In this document: positions 6,607-13,370 of the stretch, piece by piece | Layout: every line of letters starts with the position of its first letter | How positions within the stretch are numbered: position 1 is the first letter of the stretch | Origin: Gammaproteobacteria bacterium | GTDB lineage: Bacteria; Pseudomonadota; Gammaproteobacteria; Pseudomonadales; Oleiphilaceae | Assembly (NCBI GenBank): GCA_003695085.1 | Contig: RFIV01000203.1 | Location: forward strand, 1-13,370 | Length of the DNA: 13,370 nucleotides | Direction: 5' to 3' | Notes under the pieces: generated by a model | Told to the model about the DNA's origin: nothing | Databases searched by the model: none | The model's input: only the letters and a program-made list of their open reading frames with translations | Program-made: the position numbers and the translations under genes

Positions 6607-7335
6607 ATGCCTGCACAACACAATACCCAGCCGCGTTACAAGCGCGTATTGCTCAAGCTCAGTGGCGAGGCCCTGATGGGCGACCAGAGCTTTGGTATCG
6701 ATCCGAAGGTACTCAACCGGATGGCGCTCGAGATTGGCCAGCTGATCGGAATTGGTGTGCAGGTCGGGTTGGTGATTGGCGGGGGGAATCTGTTTCGCGG
6801 GCAGGCTCTTCAGGAAGCAGGCATGGACCGGGTGACCGGCGATCACATGGGTATGCTGGCGACTGTCATGAACGGGTTGGCAATGCGGGATGCCCTGGAG
6901 CGCTCCAATATTTCCACCCGCGTGATGTCTGCCATTCCCATGAGTGGTGTGGTGGATGTGTATGACCGCCGCCGCGCGATCCGTGACCTGAAGGACGGAG
7001 ACGTGGTAATCTTCTGTGCCGGTACCGGGAACCCGTTTTTCACCACCGATTCGGCGGCCTGTCTGAGGGCGATTGAAATCGAGGCGGATCTGGTGCTCAA
7101 GGCGACCAAGGTGGACGGAGTGTATACTGCTGACCCGGTGAAGGATCCGTCTGCCACCAAATTTGATCGACTGACCTACGACGAGGTGCTCGATCGCAAG
7201 CTGGGTGTAATGGATCTGACTGCCATCTGCCTGTGTCGCGATCATGATATGCCGGTGCGTGTGTTCAACATGAACAAGACCGGCGCGTTGCTCAATATCG
7301 TCGTGGGCGAGAACGAAGGCACACTGATAGAGTGA
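6607..7335 (+). CDS. pyrH: UMP kinase
   Basis: Bacterial-type uridylate kinase of the amino-acid-kinase fold, which converts UMP to UDP with ATP in pyrimidine nucleotide synthesis; family members are hexamers activated by GTP and inhibited by UTP. The 242 residues match the family (E. coli 241). KLSGEAL (17-23) carries the phosphate-binding Lys17. GGGNLFRG (58-65) and DRVTGDHMGM (74-83) form the UMP site, and GTGNPFFTTDSA (139-150) is the conserved glycine loop. KATKVDGVYTADP (166-178) is in the ATP-binding half. The ATG at 6607 follows GGAG (6597-6600) with 6-base spacing. The first nine residues are less conserved, as is normal. It sits between tsf and frr, the standard order, behind a probable partial terminator. 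Confidence 0.98.
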   Translation: MPAQHNTQPRYKRVLLKLSGEALMGDQSFGIDPKVLNRMALEIGQLIGIGVQVGLVIGGGNLFRGQALQEAGMDRVTGDHMGMLATVMNGLAMRDALERSNISTRVMSAIPMSGVVDVYDRRRAIRDLKDGDVVIFCAGTGNPFFTTDSAACLRAIEIEADLVLKATKVDGVYTADPVKDPSATKFDRLTYDEVLDRKLGVMDLTAICLCRDHDMPVRVFNMNKTGALLNIVVGENEGTLIE

Positions 7336-7345
7336 GGACTCAGCC

Positions 7346-7903
7346 GTGATCAACGAAATCAAACAGGATGCTGAAGCGCGCATGAAGAAGGCGCTTGAAG
7401 CGCTCGGCAATGCCTTTGCAAAAATTCGTACCGGGCGTGCTCACCCGAACCTTCTGGACAGTGTCATGGTGTCCTATTACGGTTCGGACACACCCGTGAC
7501 CCAGGTGGCCAATGTTCACGCCGAGGATGCGCGTACCCTGGCAATTTCACCCTGGGAAAAGTCCATGGTGCCGCAGATTGAAAAGGCCATCATGAAGTCT
7601 GACCTGGGGCTCAATCCGTCAACCTCGGGTGACGTGATTCGTGTTCACATGCCTGCCCTGACCGAAGAAACCCGCAAGGAGCTGGTAAAACAGGCGCGCC
7701 AGGAGGCCGAGTCCGCGCGGGTCTCCATCCGCAATGTGCGTCGTGATGCCAATGCGGATATCAAGGAGCTGCTCAAGGAGAAGGAAATCTCCGAAGATGA
7801 TGAGAAGAAGGCGCTGGACCAGATCCAGAAGCTGACCGATACCTATGTAGCCAAGGTGGACGAGGCGCTGGCCGTCAAGGAAAAGGACCTCATGGAGGTC
7901 TGA
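7346..7903 (+). CDS. frr: Ribosome recycling factor
   Basis: tRNA-shaped cytoplasmic protein that, with EF-G, splits post-termination ribosomes into subunits. At 185 residues it is identical in length to E. coli RRF and aligns from the first residue: MINEIKQDAEARMKKALEAL opens domain I. RTGRAHPNLLDSVMVSYYG spans the passage into domain II, and ARVSIRNVRRDANADIKELL with the following KEISEDDEKK is the conserved C-terminal helix of domain I. The start is GTG (7346-7348), preceded by GAGGA (7334-7338) at 7-base spacing. This Shine-Dalgarno overlaps the pyrH stop codon, and only 10 bases separate the genes, so translation of the two is probably linked. Confidence 0.98.
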   Translation: MINEIKQDAEARMKKALEALGNAFAKIRTGRAHPNLLDSVMVSYYGSDTPVTQVANVHAEDARTLAISPWEKSMVPQIEKAIMKSDLGLNPSTSGDVIRVHMPALTEETRKELVKQARQEAESARVSIRNVRRDANADIKELLKEKEISEDDEKKALDQIQKLTDTYVAKVDEALAVKEKDLMEV

Positions 7904-7921
7904 CGGACACAGGCAGGTATC

Positions 7922-8695
7922 ATGACAGATTATTCGGAAGTTCCGCTGGAGGCGCCCGGCATTCCGCGGCATGTGGCCATTATCATGGATGGCAACAATC
8001 GCTGGGCCCGCCAGCGGCACCTGCCGGGTGTTGCCGGGCACAAGGCGGGTGTTGATGCAGTGCGGGACGTCGTGGAAACCTGTGCGCGTGCAGGTATCGA
8101 GGTCCTGACACTGTTCGCCTTCAGCAGCGAGAACTGGCGTCGCCCCAAGGATGAGGTCAGCGCGCTGATGCGGTTGTTCCTGGTTGCACTGGATCGCGAA
8201 GTGAAGCGGCTTCACCGGAACAATCTGCGCTTGCGGATTATTGGTGATCGCAGCGCCTTCAGTCAGGAACTGCAGGAACGCATGGAGCGCGCCGAGGCAC
8301 TGACCGCTCAAAATACCGGCATGACGCTTGTGATTGCTGCCAATTACGGTGGTCGCTGGGACATGGCGCAGGCAGCCCGACAAGTCGCTGAAGCCGTGGC
8401 ACGCGGCGAGCTCTCACCTGATCGGATCGATGAATCGGTTCTGCATCGATACACGGCCCTGGCGGATTTGCCGGCCCCTGACCTGATGATCAGGACGGCA
8501 GGCGAATTGCGTATCAGCAACTTCATGCTCTGGCAGCTGGCCTACGCCGAGTTCTATTTTGCAGATGTATTCTGGCCGGACTTCAGAAAGGAAGAAATGA
8601 CGCGTGCGCTTGAGGCCTATTCCCGACGCAAGCGCCGTTTTGGTCAGACAGACGAGCAGGTCGATGCGCGCCGCCAAGGGGGTGAGCTGTGCTGA
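7922..8695 (+). CDS. uppS: Di-trans,poly-cis-undecaprenyl-diphosphate synthase
   Basis: Cis-prenyltransferase that adds eight isopentenyl units to farnesyl diphosphate, making the C55 lipid carrier for peptidoglycan and O-antigen. The 257 residues are normal for the family. The P-loop-like IMDGNNRWAR holds the catalytic Asp23. GHKAG (39-43), FAFSSENWRRP (65-75) and RTAGELRISNFMLWQ (191-205) cover the isopentenyl- and farnesyl-diphosphate sites, and Glu210 in AYAEFYF is the metal ligand. The RTAGELR segment differs slightly from the commoner RTGGEQR/RTGGEHR form, while Arg191, Glu195, Arg197 and Ser199 are kept. The ATG at 7922 is preceded by AGGCAGG (7911-7917). It lies 18 bases after frr and overlaps cdsA by 7 bases. 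Confidence 0.97.
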   Translation: MTDYSEVPLEAPGIPRHVAIIMDGNNRWARQRHLPGVAGHKAGVDAVRDVVETCARAGIEVLTLFAFSSENWRRPKDEVSALMRLFLVALDREVKRLHRNNLRLRIIGDRSAFSQELQERMERAEALTAQNTGMTLVIAANYGGRWDMAQAARQVAEAVARGELSPDRIDESVLHRYTALADLPAPDLMIRTAGELRISNFMLWQLAYAEFYFADVFWPDFRKEEMTRALEAYSRRKRRFGQTDEQVDARRQGGELC

Positions 8696-9528
8696 AGCAG
8701 CGGATTGTGACAGCTCTCATTCTGGCGCCACTGTTTCTCTGGGCCTTGTTCGGGCTTTCTCCTCAGTATTTCAGTGGCGTGATCGGAGGCGTCGTGGTGC
8801 TCGCTGGCTGGGAGTGGGCACGCATGGCCGGTCTGACTGTTCAGTGGCAACGCGTTCTGTATGCCCTGACGCTGGTGCCGGCGTTGGTGCTGGTGGCTCA
8901 TCGGCAACCTGAAACCGTGCTGGCAGCCGCGTTGCTCTGGTGGGTAATTGCTGCCGTGCTGGTAAAACTGTATCCCGTCTCTGCCCACGCTTGGCGAAAC
9001 CGCGGATTGAGGCTCGCGGTGGGTTACCTGATTCTGGTGCCGACGTGGGTCGCTGTGACGGGGTTGCGCCAGGCGGACTGGAGCACGCTGGGCGTGGGTC
9101 CGGAACATGCTGCATGGTTGTTGTTGTACAGCCTGGCAATCGTCTGGTGCGCTGATGTGGGAGCCTACTTTGCGGGCAAGGCATTGGGGCGTCACAAACT
9201 TGCACCACGGGTCAGCCCCGGCAAGTCCATCGAAGGGGCGGTGGGTGGTCTGGCCGCTGTCGGTATATTCGCCTCGGCAGTCGGAGGTGGCTGGTTGGCG
9301 CTGGAGGGAACCCGGCTCATGGTATGGGTGGGTGTCGCGCTGGGATGCGGTGTCATTTCCATCCTGGGCGACCTGATGGAGAGTCTGGCCAAGCGCGAGG
9401 CGGGCATCAAGGACAGCTCCGCACTGCTGCCCGGACATGGCGGGGTGCTTGATCGCATCGACAGTATCACCGCATCGTCGCCCCTGTTCCTGTTTGCAGC
9501 ATTGCAGCTGGGGTGGGTTCAGCTGTGA
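8689..9528 (+). CDS. cdsA: Phosphatidate cytidylyltransferase (CDP-diglyceride synthase)
   Basis: Polytopic inner-membrane enzyme that makes CDP-diacylglycerol from CTP and phosphatidate, the precursor of phosphatidylethanolamine, phosphatidylglycerol and cardiolipin. At 279 residues it is close to E. coli CdsA (285) and starts with the same MLK. Several hydrophobic helices are evident (about 8-22, 28-42, 57-70, 77-95, 108-124, 140-152, 184-200, 210-226). WCADVGAYFAGKALGRHKL (153-171) and SPGKSIEG (176-183) are conserved. The CDS signature runs from about 224 to 259, with GDLMESLAKREAGIKDS and PGHGGVLDRIDS. The start is GTG (8689), preceded by GGGGGTGAG and overlapping the last 7 bases of uppS, so translation is probably coupled. 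Confidence 0.97.
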   Translation: MLKQRIVTALILAPLFLWALFGLSPQYFSGVIGGVVVLAGWEWARMAGLTVQWQRVLYALTLVPALVLVAHRQPETVLAAALLWWVIAAVLVKLYPVSAHAWRNRGLRLAVGYLILVPTWVAVTGLRQADWSTLGVGPEHAAWLLLYSLAIVWCADVGAYFAGKALGRHKLAPRVSPGKSIEGAVGGLAAVGIFASAVGGGWLALEGTRLMVWVGVALGCGVISILGDLMESLAKREAGIKDSSALLPGHGGVLDRIDSITASSPLFLFAALQLGWVQL

Positions 9529-10700
9529 AGCGCGTGGTCGTGCTTGGGGCGACCGGCTCCATTGGCCGGAGCACGCTGGACATTCTCCGGCAGCACCCGG
9601 ATCGTTACGAGCTGGCCGGTGTCACGGGGCACACGCAGGTGGACAGGCTGGCGGAGATAGCCCGCGAGTTTGCCTGTCCGTGGGTGGCCGTGACAGGGTC
9701 GGCACCGGATCAGGATGCCTTTCCGTCCGGTACTCGTGTACTCCAGGGGCCAACGGCTGCAACCGAGCTCGTACAGGCCGCTGAAGCGGATATTGTCGTG
9801 GCTGCCATTGTGGGGGCGGCGGGCCTGTTGCCTGCCTTGGAAGCTGTCCGCAGTGGTGCGCGTGTGCTACTGGCCAACAAGGAAGCGCTGGTCATGTCCG
9901 GTGAGCTGTTCATGGCGGAGGTGGCGAAGCGGCAGGTCGAACTTTTACCCGTGGACAGTGAACACAATGCCATATTCCAGGCGCTGCCAACCGAAGCGCA
10001 GCGGCTCTGGGAAAGACCGGACATTGCCAAATTGGGTGTCAGCGGACTGGTTCTGACCGCGTCGGGCGGCCCCTTCAGAGGGCGTTCGGCTGACGATCTG
10101 GCCGAGGTAACGCCAGAGCAGGCCTGTGCTCACCCCAACTGGTCCATGGGGCGGAAGATTTCGGTAGACAGTGCGACGCTCATGAACAAGGGGCTTGAAC
10201 TGATAGAAGCCTGCTGGCTGTTTGGCGTCACGCCCAGTCAGGTGAGCGTGCATGTCCATCCCCAGAGCATCGTGCACTCGGCTGTGCGGTATACCGACGG
10301 CTCGGTCGTTGCGCAGCTGGGGGTGCCTGACATGCGAACACCCATCGCATTCGGGCTGGCCTGGCCTGCCCGTGTGAAAGCAGGTGTCAGGCCGCTTGAT
10401 CTGTTTGCTGCCGGAATACTTGAGTTTGAGCCGCCCGACTCGCAGGTTTTTCGGTGCCTGCCGCTGGCGGCGGAGGCCTTCGAAGCCGGCGGCGTGGCCC
10501 CGGCAGTGCTCAATGCTGCCAATGAGGTGGCTGTTGAGGCATTTCTGTCAAAGCGAATCGGTTTTTTAACAATTGCTCATGTGCTGGAATACGTGCTGGA
10601 GAAGCTGGATAATTCCCCGGCTGATTCCATAGATTCAGTACTGCAAGCTGACGAATGGGCCCGCCATACGGCCCGGACGTGGCTGAACTCAGTCAGCTGA
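9525..10700 (+). CDS. dxr: 1-deoxy-D-xylulose 5-phosphate reductoisomerase
   Basis: First committed enzyme of the MEP isoprenoid pathway, converting DXP to MEP with NADPH and a divalent metal; it is the target of fosmidomycin. The product is 391 residues (E. coli 398). GATGSIG (8-14) is the NADPH-binding loop, and AAIVGAAGLLP and LLANKEALV (115-123) follow. PVDSEHNAIFQ (142-152) supplies the metal ligands Asp144 and Glu146, NKGLE (221-225) the third, Glu225. ASGGPFRGR (179-187) and HPNWSMGRKISVDSAT (203-218) are also conserved. I chose the GTG at 9525, which overlaps the cdsA TGA as GTGA and has GGGGTGGG (9510-9517) at proper spacing. It yields MKRVVVLG, colinear with the family. The in-frame GTG at 9513 would add four residues and lacks a good ribosome site. 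Its product ultimately feeds UppS in the same cluster. Confidence 0.97.
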   Translation: MKRVVVLGATGSIGRSTLDILRQHPDRYELAGVTGHTQVDRLAEIAREFACPWVAVTGSAPDQDAFPSGTRVLQGPTAATELVQAAEADIVVAAIVGAAGLLPALEAVRSGARVLLANKEALVMSGELFMAEVAKRQVELLPVDSEHNAIFQALPTEAQRLWERPDIAKLGVSGLVLTASGGPFRGRSADDLAEVTPEQACAHPNWSMGRKISVDSATLMNKGLELIEACWLFGVTPSQVSVHVHPQSIVHSAVRYTDGSVVAQLGVPDMRTPIAFGLAWPARVKAGVRPLDLFAAGILEFEPPDSQVFRCLPLAAEAFEAGGVAPAVLNAANEVAVEAFLSKRIGFLTIAHVLEYVLEKLDNSPADSIDSVLQADEWARHTARTWLNSVS

Positions 10701-10712
10701 TACGGAGCCCTC

Positions 10713-12062
10713 ATGCTGGAAATGTTGCATACCCTGCTGGCCCTGGTCGTCACCTTGGGTATTCTCGTGACCTTTCACGAATATGGTCACTTCTGGGTTG
10801 CGCGTAAAACCGGTGTACGTGTGCTGAGGTTCTCTGTTGGGTTCGGAACGCCCCTGTGGACCTGGTACGGCAAGGATGGCACGGAATATGTCATAGCTGC
10901 CATTCCGCTGGGGGGCTACGTGAAGATGCTGGATGAGCGTGAAGCGCCCGTGCCCGAGGATCAGCTTGATCAGGCATTCAATCGCAAGCCCGTCGGTGTT
11001 CGGATAGCCATCGCGGCCGCCGGGCCGCTGGCCAACTTCTTGCTTGCATGGGTTGTGTACTGGGCCATTGCGATCATGGGGCAGACCAAGGTCGTGCCGC
11101 TTGTCGGGAGTGTGGTGCCGGGGTCACCTGCCGCAGAGTCCGGGGTGCCCGTGCAAACCATTATCGAACGGATCAATGGGCACCCGGTACAGGATTGGTA
11201 TGACATCAATCTGCGGCTTATCGAAAACCTGGGAGAGTCGACATCACTGACCCTGACCGTGGTTCCCCGTGAAGGTGGCGAGGCCCGTGACATCGACGTT
11301 TCGGTTCAGGACTGGTTGCGCGGTGAAGTCCGGCCAGATCCCGTAGGCGCACTGGGGCTTGTGCCATACCGGCCGCCCATCCCGCCGGTGATCGAGGCGG
11401 TCATCCCGGGGGGGGCGGCCGAGCAGGGCGGTCTCCAGGCGGGCGACAAGGTCCTGGCCATTAATGGTGAGCCGGTATCGGACTGGCGTGAGCTGGTCAA
11501 GACGGTGCGTGCCTCAGCGGGGGTTCCGCTGGAGTTCGAGGTCGAGCGTGGCGGGGCGAGGCTGACGCTGCGTGTGATTCCTGCGCATGCCGAATCCGGC
11601 GGTCATGGTGTCATCGGTGCCCAGTCAAGCTCCGTGAGCTGGCCCGAAGATCTTGTCCGGGAGGTACGCTACGGGCCGATCGAGGCCGTAGCAGAGGCTT
11701 GGCGTGATATGGTGCACATGACGGTATTGACGCTCGACTCCATGAAAAAGATGGTGGTGGGCATGATCTCGGTCGAAAATATCGGCGGACCGATTACCAT
11801 CGCCAAGGTTGCCGGGGCCTCGGCCAGCCTGGGGCTGGACAGTTTTCTGACATTTCTGGCGCAGCTGAGCATCACGCTGGCCGTGCTGAATCTGCTGCCC
11901 ATTCCGGTATTGGACGGTGGCCATATCTTGTTCTACAGCATTGAGGCCATTCGCGGCAAGCCGCTTTCCGAAGAGGCTCAGATGCTGGGGATCCGCATTG
12001 GCATGGCGCTCATAGGCATGCTGATGTTTTTGGCAATCTATAACGATATTGCCCGGTTGTAA
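10713..12062 (+). CDS. rseP: Site-2 intramembrane zinc protease RseP (sigmaE regulator)
   Basis: Inner-membrane metalloprotease that performs the second cut of anti-sigma factor RseA after DegS, releasing sigmaE (AlgU/MucP system in pseudomonads), and also clears signal-peptide remnants. The 449 residues match E. coli RseP (450). HEYGH in the first membrane segment gives the zinc ligands His22 and His26 with catalytic Glu23. The third ligand is Asp401 in NLLPIPVLDGGH. Membrane segments lie at about 4-20, 98-120, 375-397 and 428-446. Two periplasmic PDZ domains sit between (about 127-198 and 222-290), the second with VIPGGAAEQGGLQAGDKVL. The ATG at 10713 follows CGGAG (10703-10707) and lies 12 bases after dxr. 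It precedes bamA, whose misassembled clients trigger the sigmaE response. Confidence 0.98.
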   Translation: MLEMLHTLLALVVTLGILVTFHEYGHFWVARKTGVRVLRFSVGFGTPLWTWYGKDGTEYVIAAIPLGGYVKMLDEREAPVPEDQLDQAFNRKPVGVRIAIAAAGPLANFLLAWVVYWAIAIMGQTKVVPLVGSVVPGSPAAESGVPVQTIIERINGHPVQDWYDINLRLIENLGESTSLTLTVVPREGGEARDIDVSVQDWLRGEVRPDPVGALGLVPYRPPIPPVIEAVIPGGAAEQGGLQAGDKVLAINGEPVSDWRELVKTVRASAGVPLEFEVERGGARLTLRVIPAHAESGGHGVIGAQSSSVSWPEDLVREVRYGPIEAVAEAWRDMVHMTVLTLDSMKKMVVGMISVENIGGPITIAKVAGASASLGLDSFLTFLAQLSITLAVLNLLPIPVLDGGHILFYSIEAIRGKPLSEEAQMLGIRIGMALIGMLMFLAIYNDIARL

Positions 12063-12086
12063 CAGACAAACAAGACAGGGGAGCCC

Positions 12087-13370
12087 GTGAGGCAGACCGC
12101 ATTCAGATTGACCAAGCATCCACTGGCCTGTGCACTCGCTGCCATTCTGTTCAGCCAGTCCGTTCAGGCTTTTGAAGTTCAGGATATCCGTGTGGAAGGC
12201 CTGCAGCGTGTTTCCGCCGGCCGCGTCATCAATGCGCTGGGACTGGAGCTGGGTGACACGCTTGACAGGGCCGCGCAACAGCGTGCCTTGCGTGATCTTT
12301 TTCGCACAGGCCTTTTCAGAGACATCCGCCTGGGGCGAGACGGTGACGTACTGGTCGTCGACGTACGCGAGCGGCCATCCATCAGCAAGATAGAAATCAA
12401 GGGTAACAAGAACATCGAAACCGACCAGCTGATGAAGGGGCTGAAGTCTTCCGGCCTGGAGGAAGGTCGGGTTTTTCAGCAGTCGACGCTGGAGCAGATC
12501 GAGCTCGAGCTGCTGAAGAGCTACATCGAGCAGGGGCGCTACAGTGCCAAGGTTGAAGCGCACACGGAATCGCAGCCGGGTAATCGGGTTCGTATCGAAA
12601 TAGATATCAAGGAAGGTCCGGTCGCAGCTATCCATCATATCAACTTCATCGGCAACCAGAAGGTGGGCGACGAGAAGTTGCTGGATCTCATGGAGCTGGA
12701 AGAGACAGGCTTCTGGGCCAATGTCTTCAATTCCGACAAGTACTCCCGCCAGAAACTGGGAGGCGACCTGGAGACCATTCGCTCGTGGTATCTGGATCAT
12801 GGCTATATTCAGGCTTCGGTAGACTCCACGGAAGTGTCCATCAGTCCTGACCGGGAGCAGGTGTATATCACTGTCGACCTCACGGAAGGCCCGCAATACA
12901 CCATTGCGGATGTGCAGCTCAAGGGCGAACTGATTCTGCCCGAAGAGGAGCTGAAGTCGCTGATTCGCTTGCAGCCGGGCGATGTATACAATCAGAAGCA
13001 GGTCAACTTCTACGCTGACCTGATCGGCAAGAAGCTGGGGGCGGAAGGCTATACCTTCGCAACGGTAAACGCCATTCCGACACCGCACGACGACCACACC
13101 GCAACGGTGACATATTACGTGGATCCGGGCAAACGGACGTATGTCCGGCGCATCAACTTCACCGGAAACGTCTCGACTGCGGACGAAGTGCTGCGGCAGC
13201 AAATGCTGCAGATGGAATCGGCTCCGGCCAACAGTGAGCTGATCGAGGCATCCAAGACGCGTCTGGATCGGTTGGGTTACTTCAAGACCGTGTCCGTCAA
13301 TACGCCGCTGGTACCCGGGCATGATGACCTGATTGACGTGAATTACGCGGTGGAAGAGCAGCCCACAGGC
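12087..13370 (+). CDS. bamA: Outer membrane assembly factor BamA, C-terminal barrel cut by window edge
   Basis: Central subunit of the BAM complex, which folds and inserts beta-barrel proteins into the outer membrane. 428 codons are visible and run open to the window edge; the full protein is normally about 800 residues, so the C-terminal barrel (Omp85 domain) is missing. A signal peptide spans residues 1-28, with a basic start, a hydrophobic stretch (LACALAAILF) and a likely cut after SVQA. Five POTRA domains follow (from about 29 to 424): FEVQDIRVEGLQRV opens the first, and YVRRINFTGN begins the fifth, which ends near VNYAVEEQPTG. The start is GTG (12087), the only start codon between an in-frame TAA at 12060 and the signal peptide, with AGGGGAG (12077-12083) just upstream. 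It lies 24 bases after rseP. Confidence 0.96.
   Translation, partial: MRQTAFRLTKHPLACALAAILFSQSVQAFEVQDIRVEGLQRVSAGRVINALGLELGDTLDRAAQQRALRDLFRTGLFRDIRLGRDGDVLVVDVRERPSISKIEIKGNKNIETDQLMKGLKSSGLEEGRVFQQSTLEQIELELLKSYIEQGRYSAKVEAHTESQPGNRVRIEIDIKEGPVAAIHHINFIGNQKVGDEKLLDLMELEETGFWANVFNSDKYSRQKLGGDLETIRSWYLDHGYIQASVDSTEVSISPDREQVYITVDLTEGPQYTIADVQLKGELILPEEELKSLIRLQPGDVYNQKQVNFYADLIGKKLGAEGYTFATVNAIPTPHDDHTATVTYYVDPGKRTYVRRINFTGNVSTADEVLRQQMLQMESAPANSELIEASKTRLDRLGYFKTVSVNTPLVPGHDDLIDVNYAVEEQPTG

Noticed and set aside
5643..7410. Long minus-strand frames (295 and 350 codons) opposite tsf and pyrH
   Set aside because: Both lie wholly against strongly conserved genes, overlap each other, and show no family motifs.
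9939..9965. GAACTT in dxr as a possible sigmaE -35 for rseP/bamA
   Set aside because: At the expected spacing the -10 position reads AACAC, which does not fit the sigmaE TCTRA-type consensus. No other sigmaE-like pair was seen in a scan by eye.
11625..13322. 565-codon open frame on the minus strand opposite rseP and bamA
   Set aside because: It crosses two clearly real genes and their junction, has no recognisable motif or ribosome site, and is low-complexity in the way antisense shadows are.
1..13370. Mobile elements, CRISPR arrays, tRNA/rRNA genes, defence or biosynthetic islands
   Set aside because: The window is filled end to end by conserved housekeeping genes with intact motifs. I saw no repeats, integrase or transposase motifs, or abrupt composition change that would suggest an inserted or undescribed system.

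Overview
This is an ordinary, well-conserved chromosomal core region of a gammaproteobacterium with moderately high GC. The gene order is dapC-glnD-map running leftward, then rpsB-tsf-pyrH-frr-uppS-cdsA-dxr-rseP-bamA running rightward. This is the arrangement known from Pseudomonas and related gammaproteobacteria, and the proteins align closely with their E. coli counterparts (for example MetAP metal ligands at the same residue numbers). I cannot name the genus with confidence. The style suggests a Pseudomonas-, Oceanospirillales- or Marinobacter-like lineage, which is inference only. Coding density is very high, there are no mobile elements, CRISPR arrays, tRNA or rRNA genes, and I see no sign of horizontal transfer.

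Left part (1-4581, minus strand): map (methionine aminopeptidase), glnD (PII uridylyltransferase) and dapC (succinyldiaminopimelate aminotransferase, cut by the left window edge) form a tight leftward operon. map and glnD overlap by 4 bases (ATGA), and glnD and dapC are 45 bases apart. A good sigma70-type promoter for map lies at 4624-4652.

Centre (4582-4833): this divergent 252-base control region holds the map promoter, an rpsB promoter with an extended -10 and a GC-rich discriminator, and a structured rpsB leader of about 115 nt. The leader can form a 5' hairpin followed by a pseudoknot around a GGAGG motif. It fits the known S2 autoregulatory leader (t44/tff region). A four-codon mini-ORF behind GGAGG, ending 4 nt before the rpsB start, is the most interesting unexplained detail here.

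Right part (4834-13370, plus strand): genes for translation (S2, EF-Ts, ribosome recycling factor) and UMP kinase lead into an envelope block. That block comprises undecaprenyl diphosphate synthase, CDP-diglyceride synthase, DXP reductoisomerase (isoprenoid precursor supply), the sigmaE site-2 protease RseP and the outer-membrane assembly protein BamA, which is cut by the right edge after its POTRA domains. Hairpins sit in the rpsB-tsf and tsf-pyrH gaps and may tune transcript levels. From pyrH onward genes are separated by at most 24 bases or overlap, implying co-transcription and translational coupling. No new multi-gene system was found.
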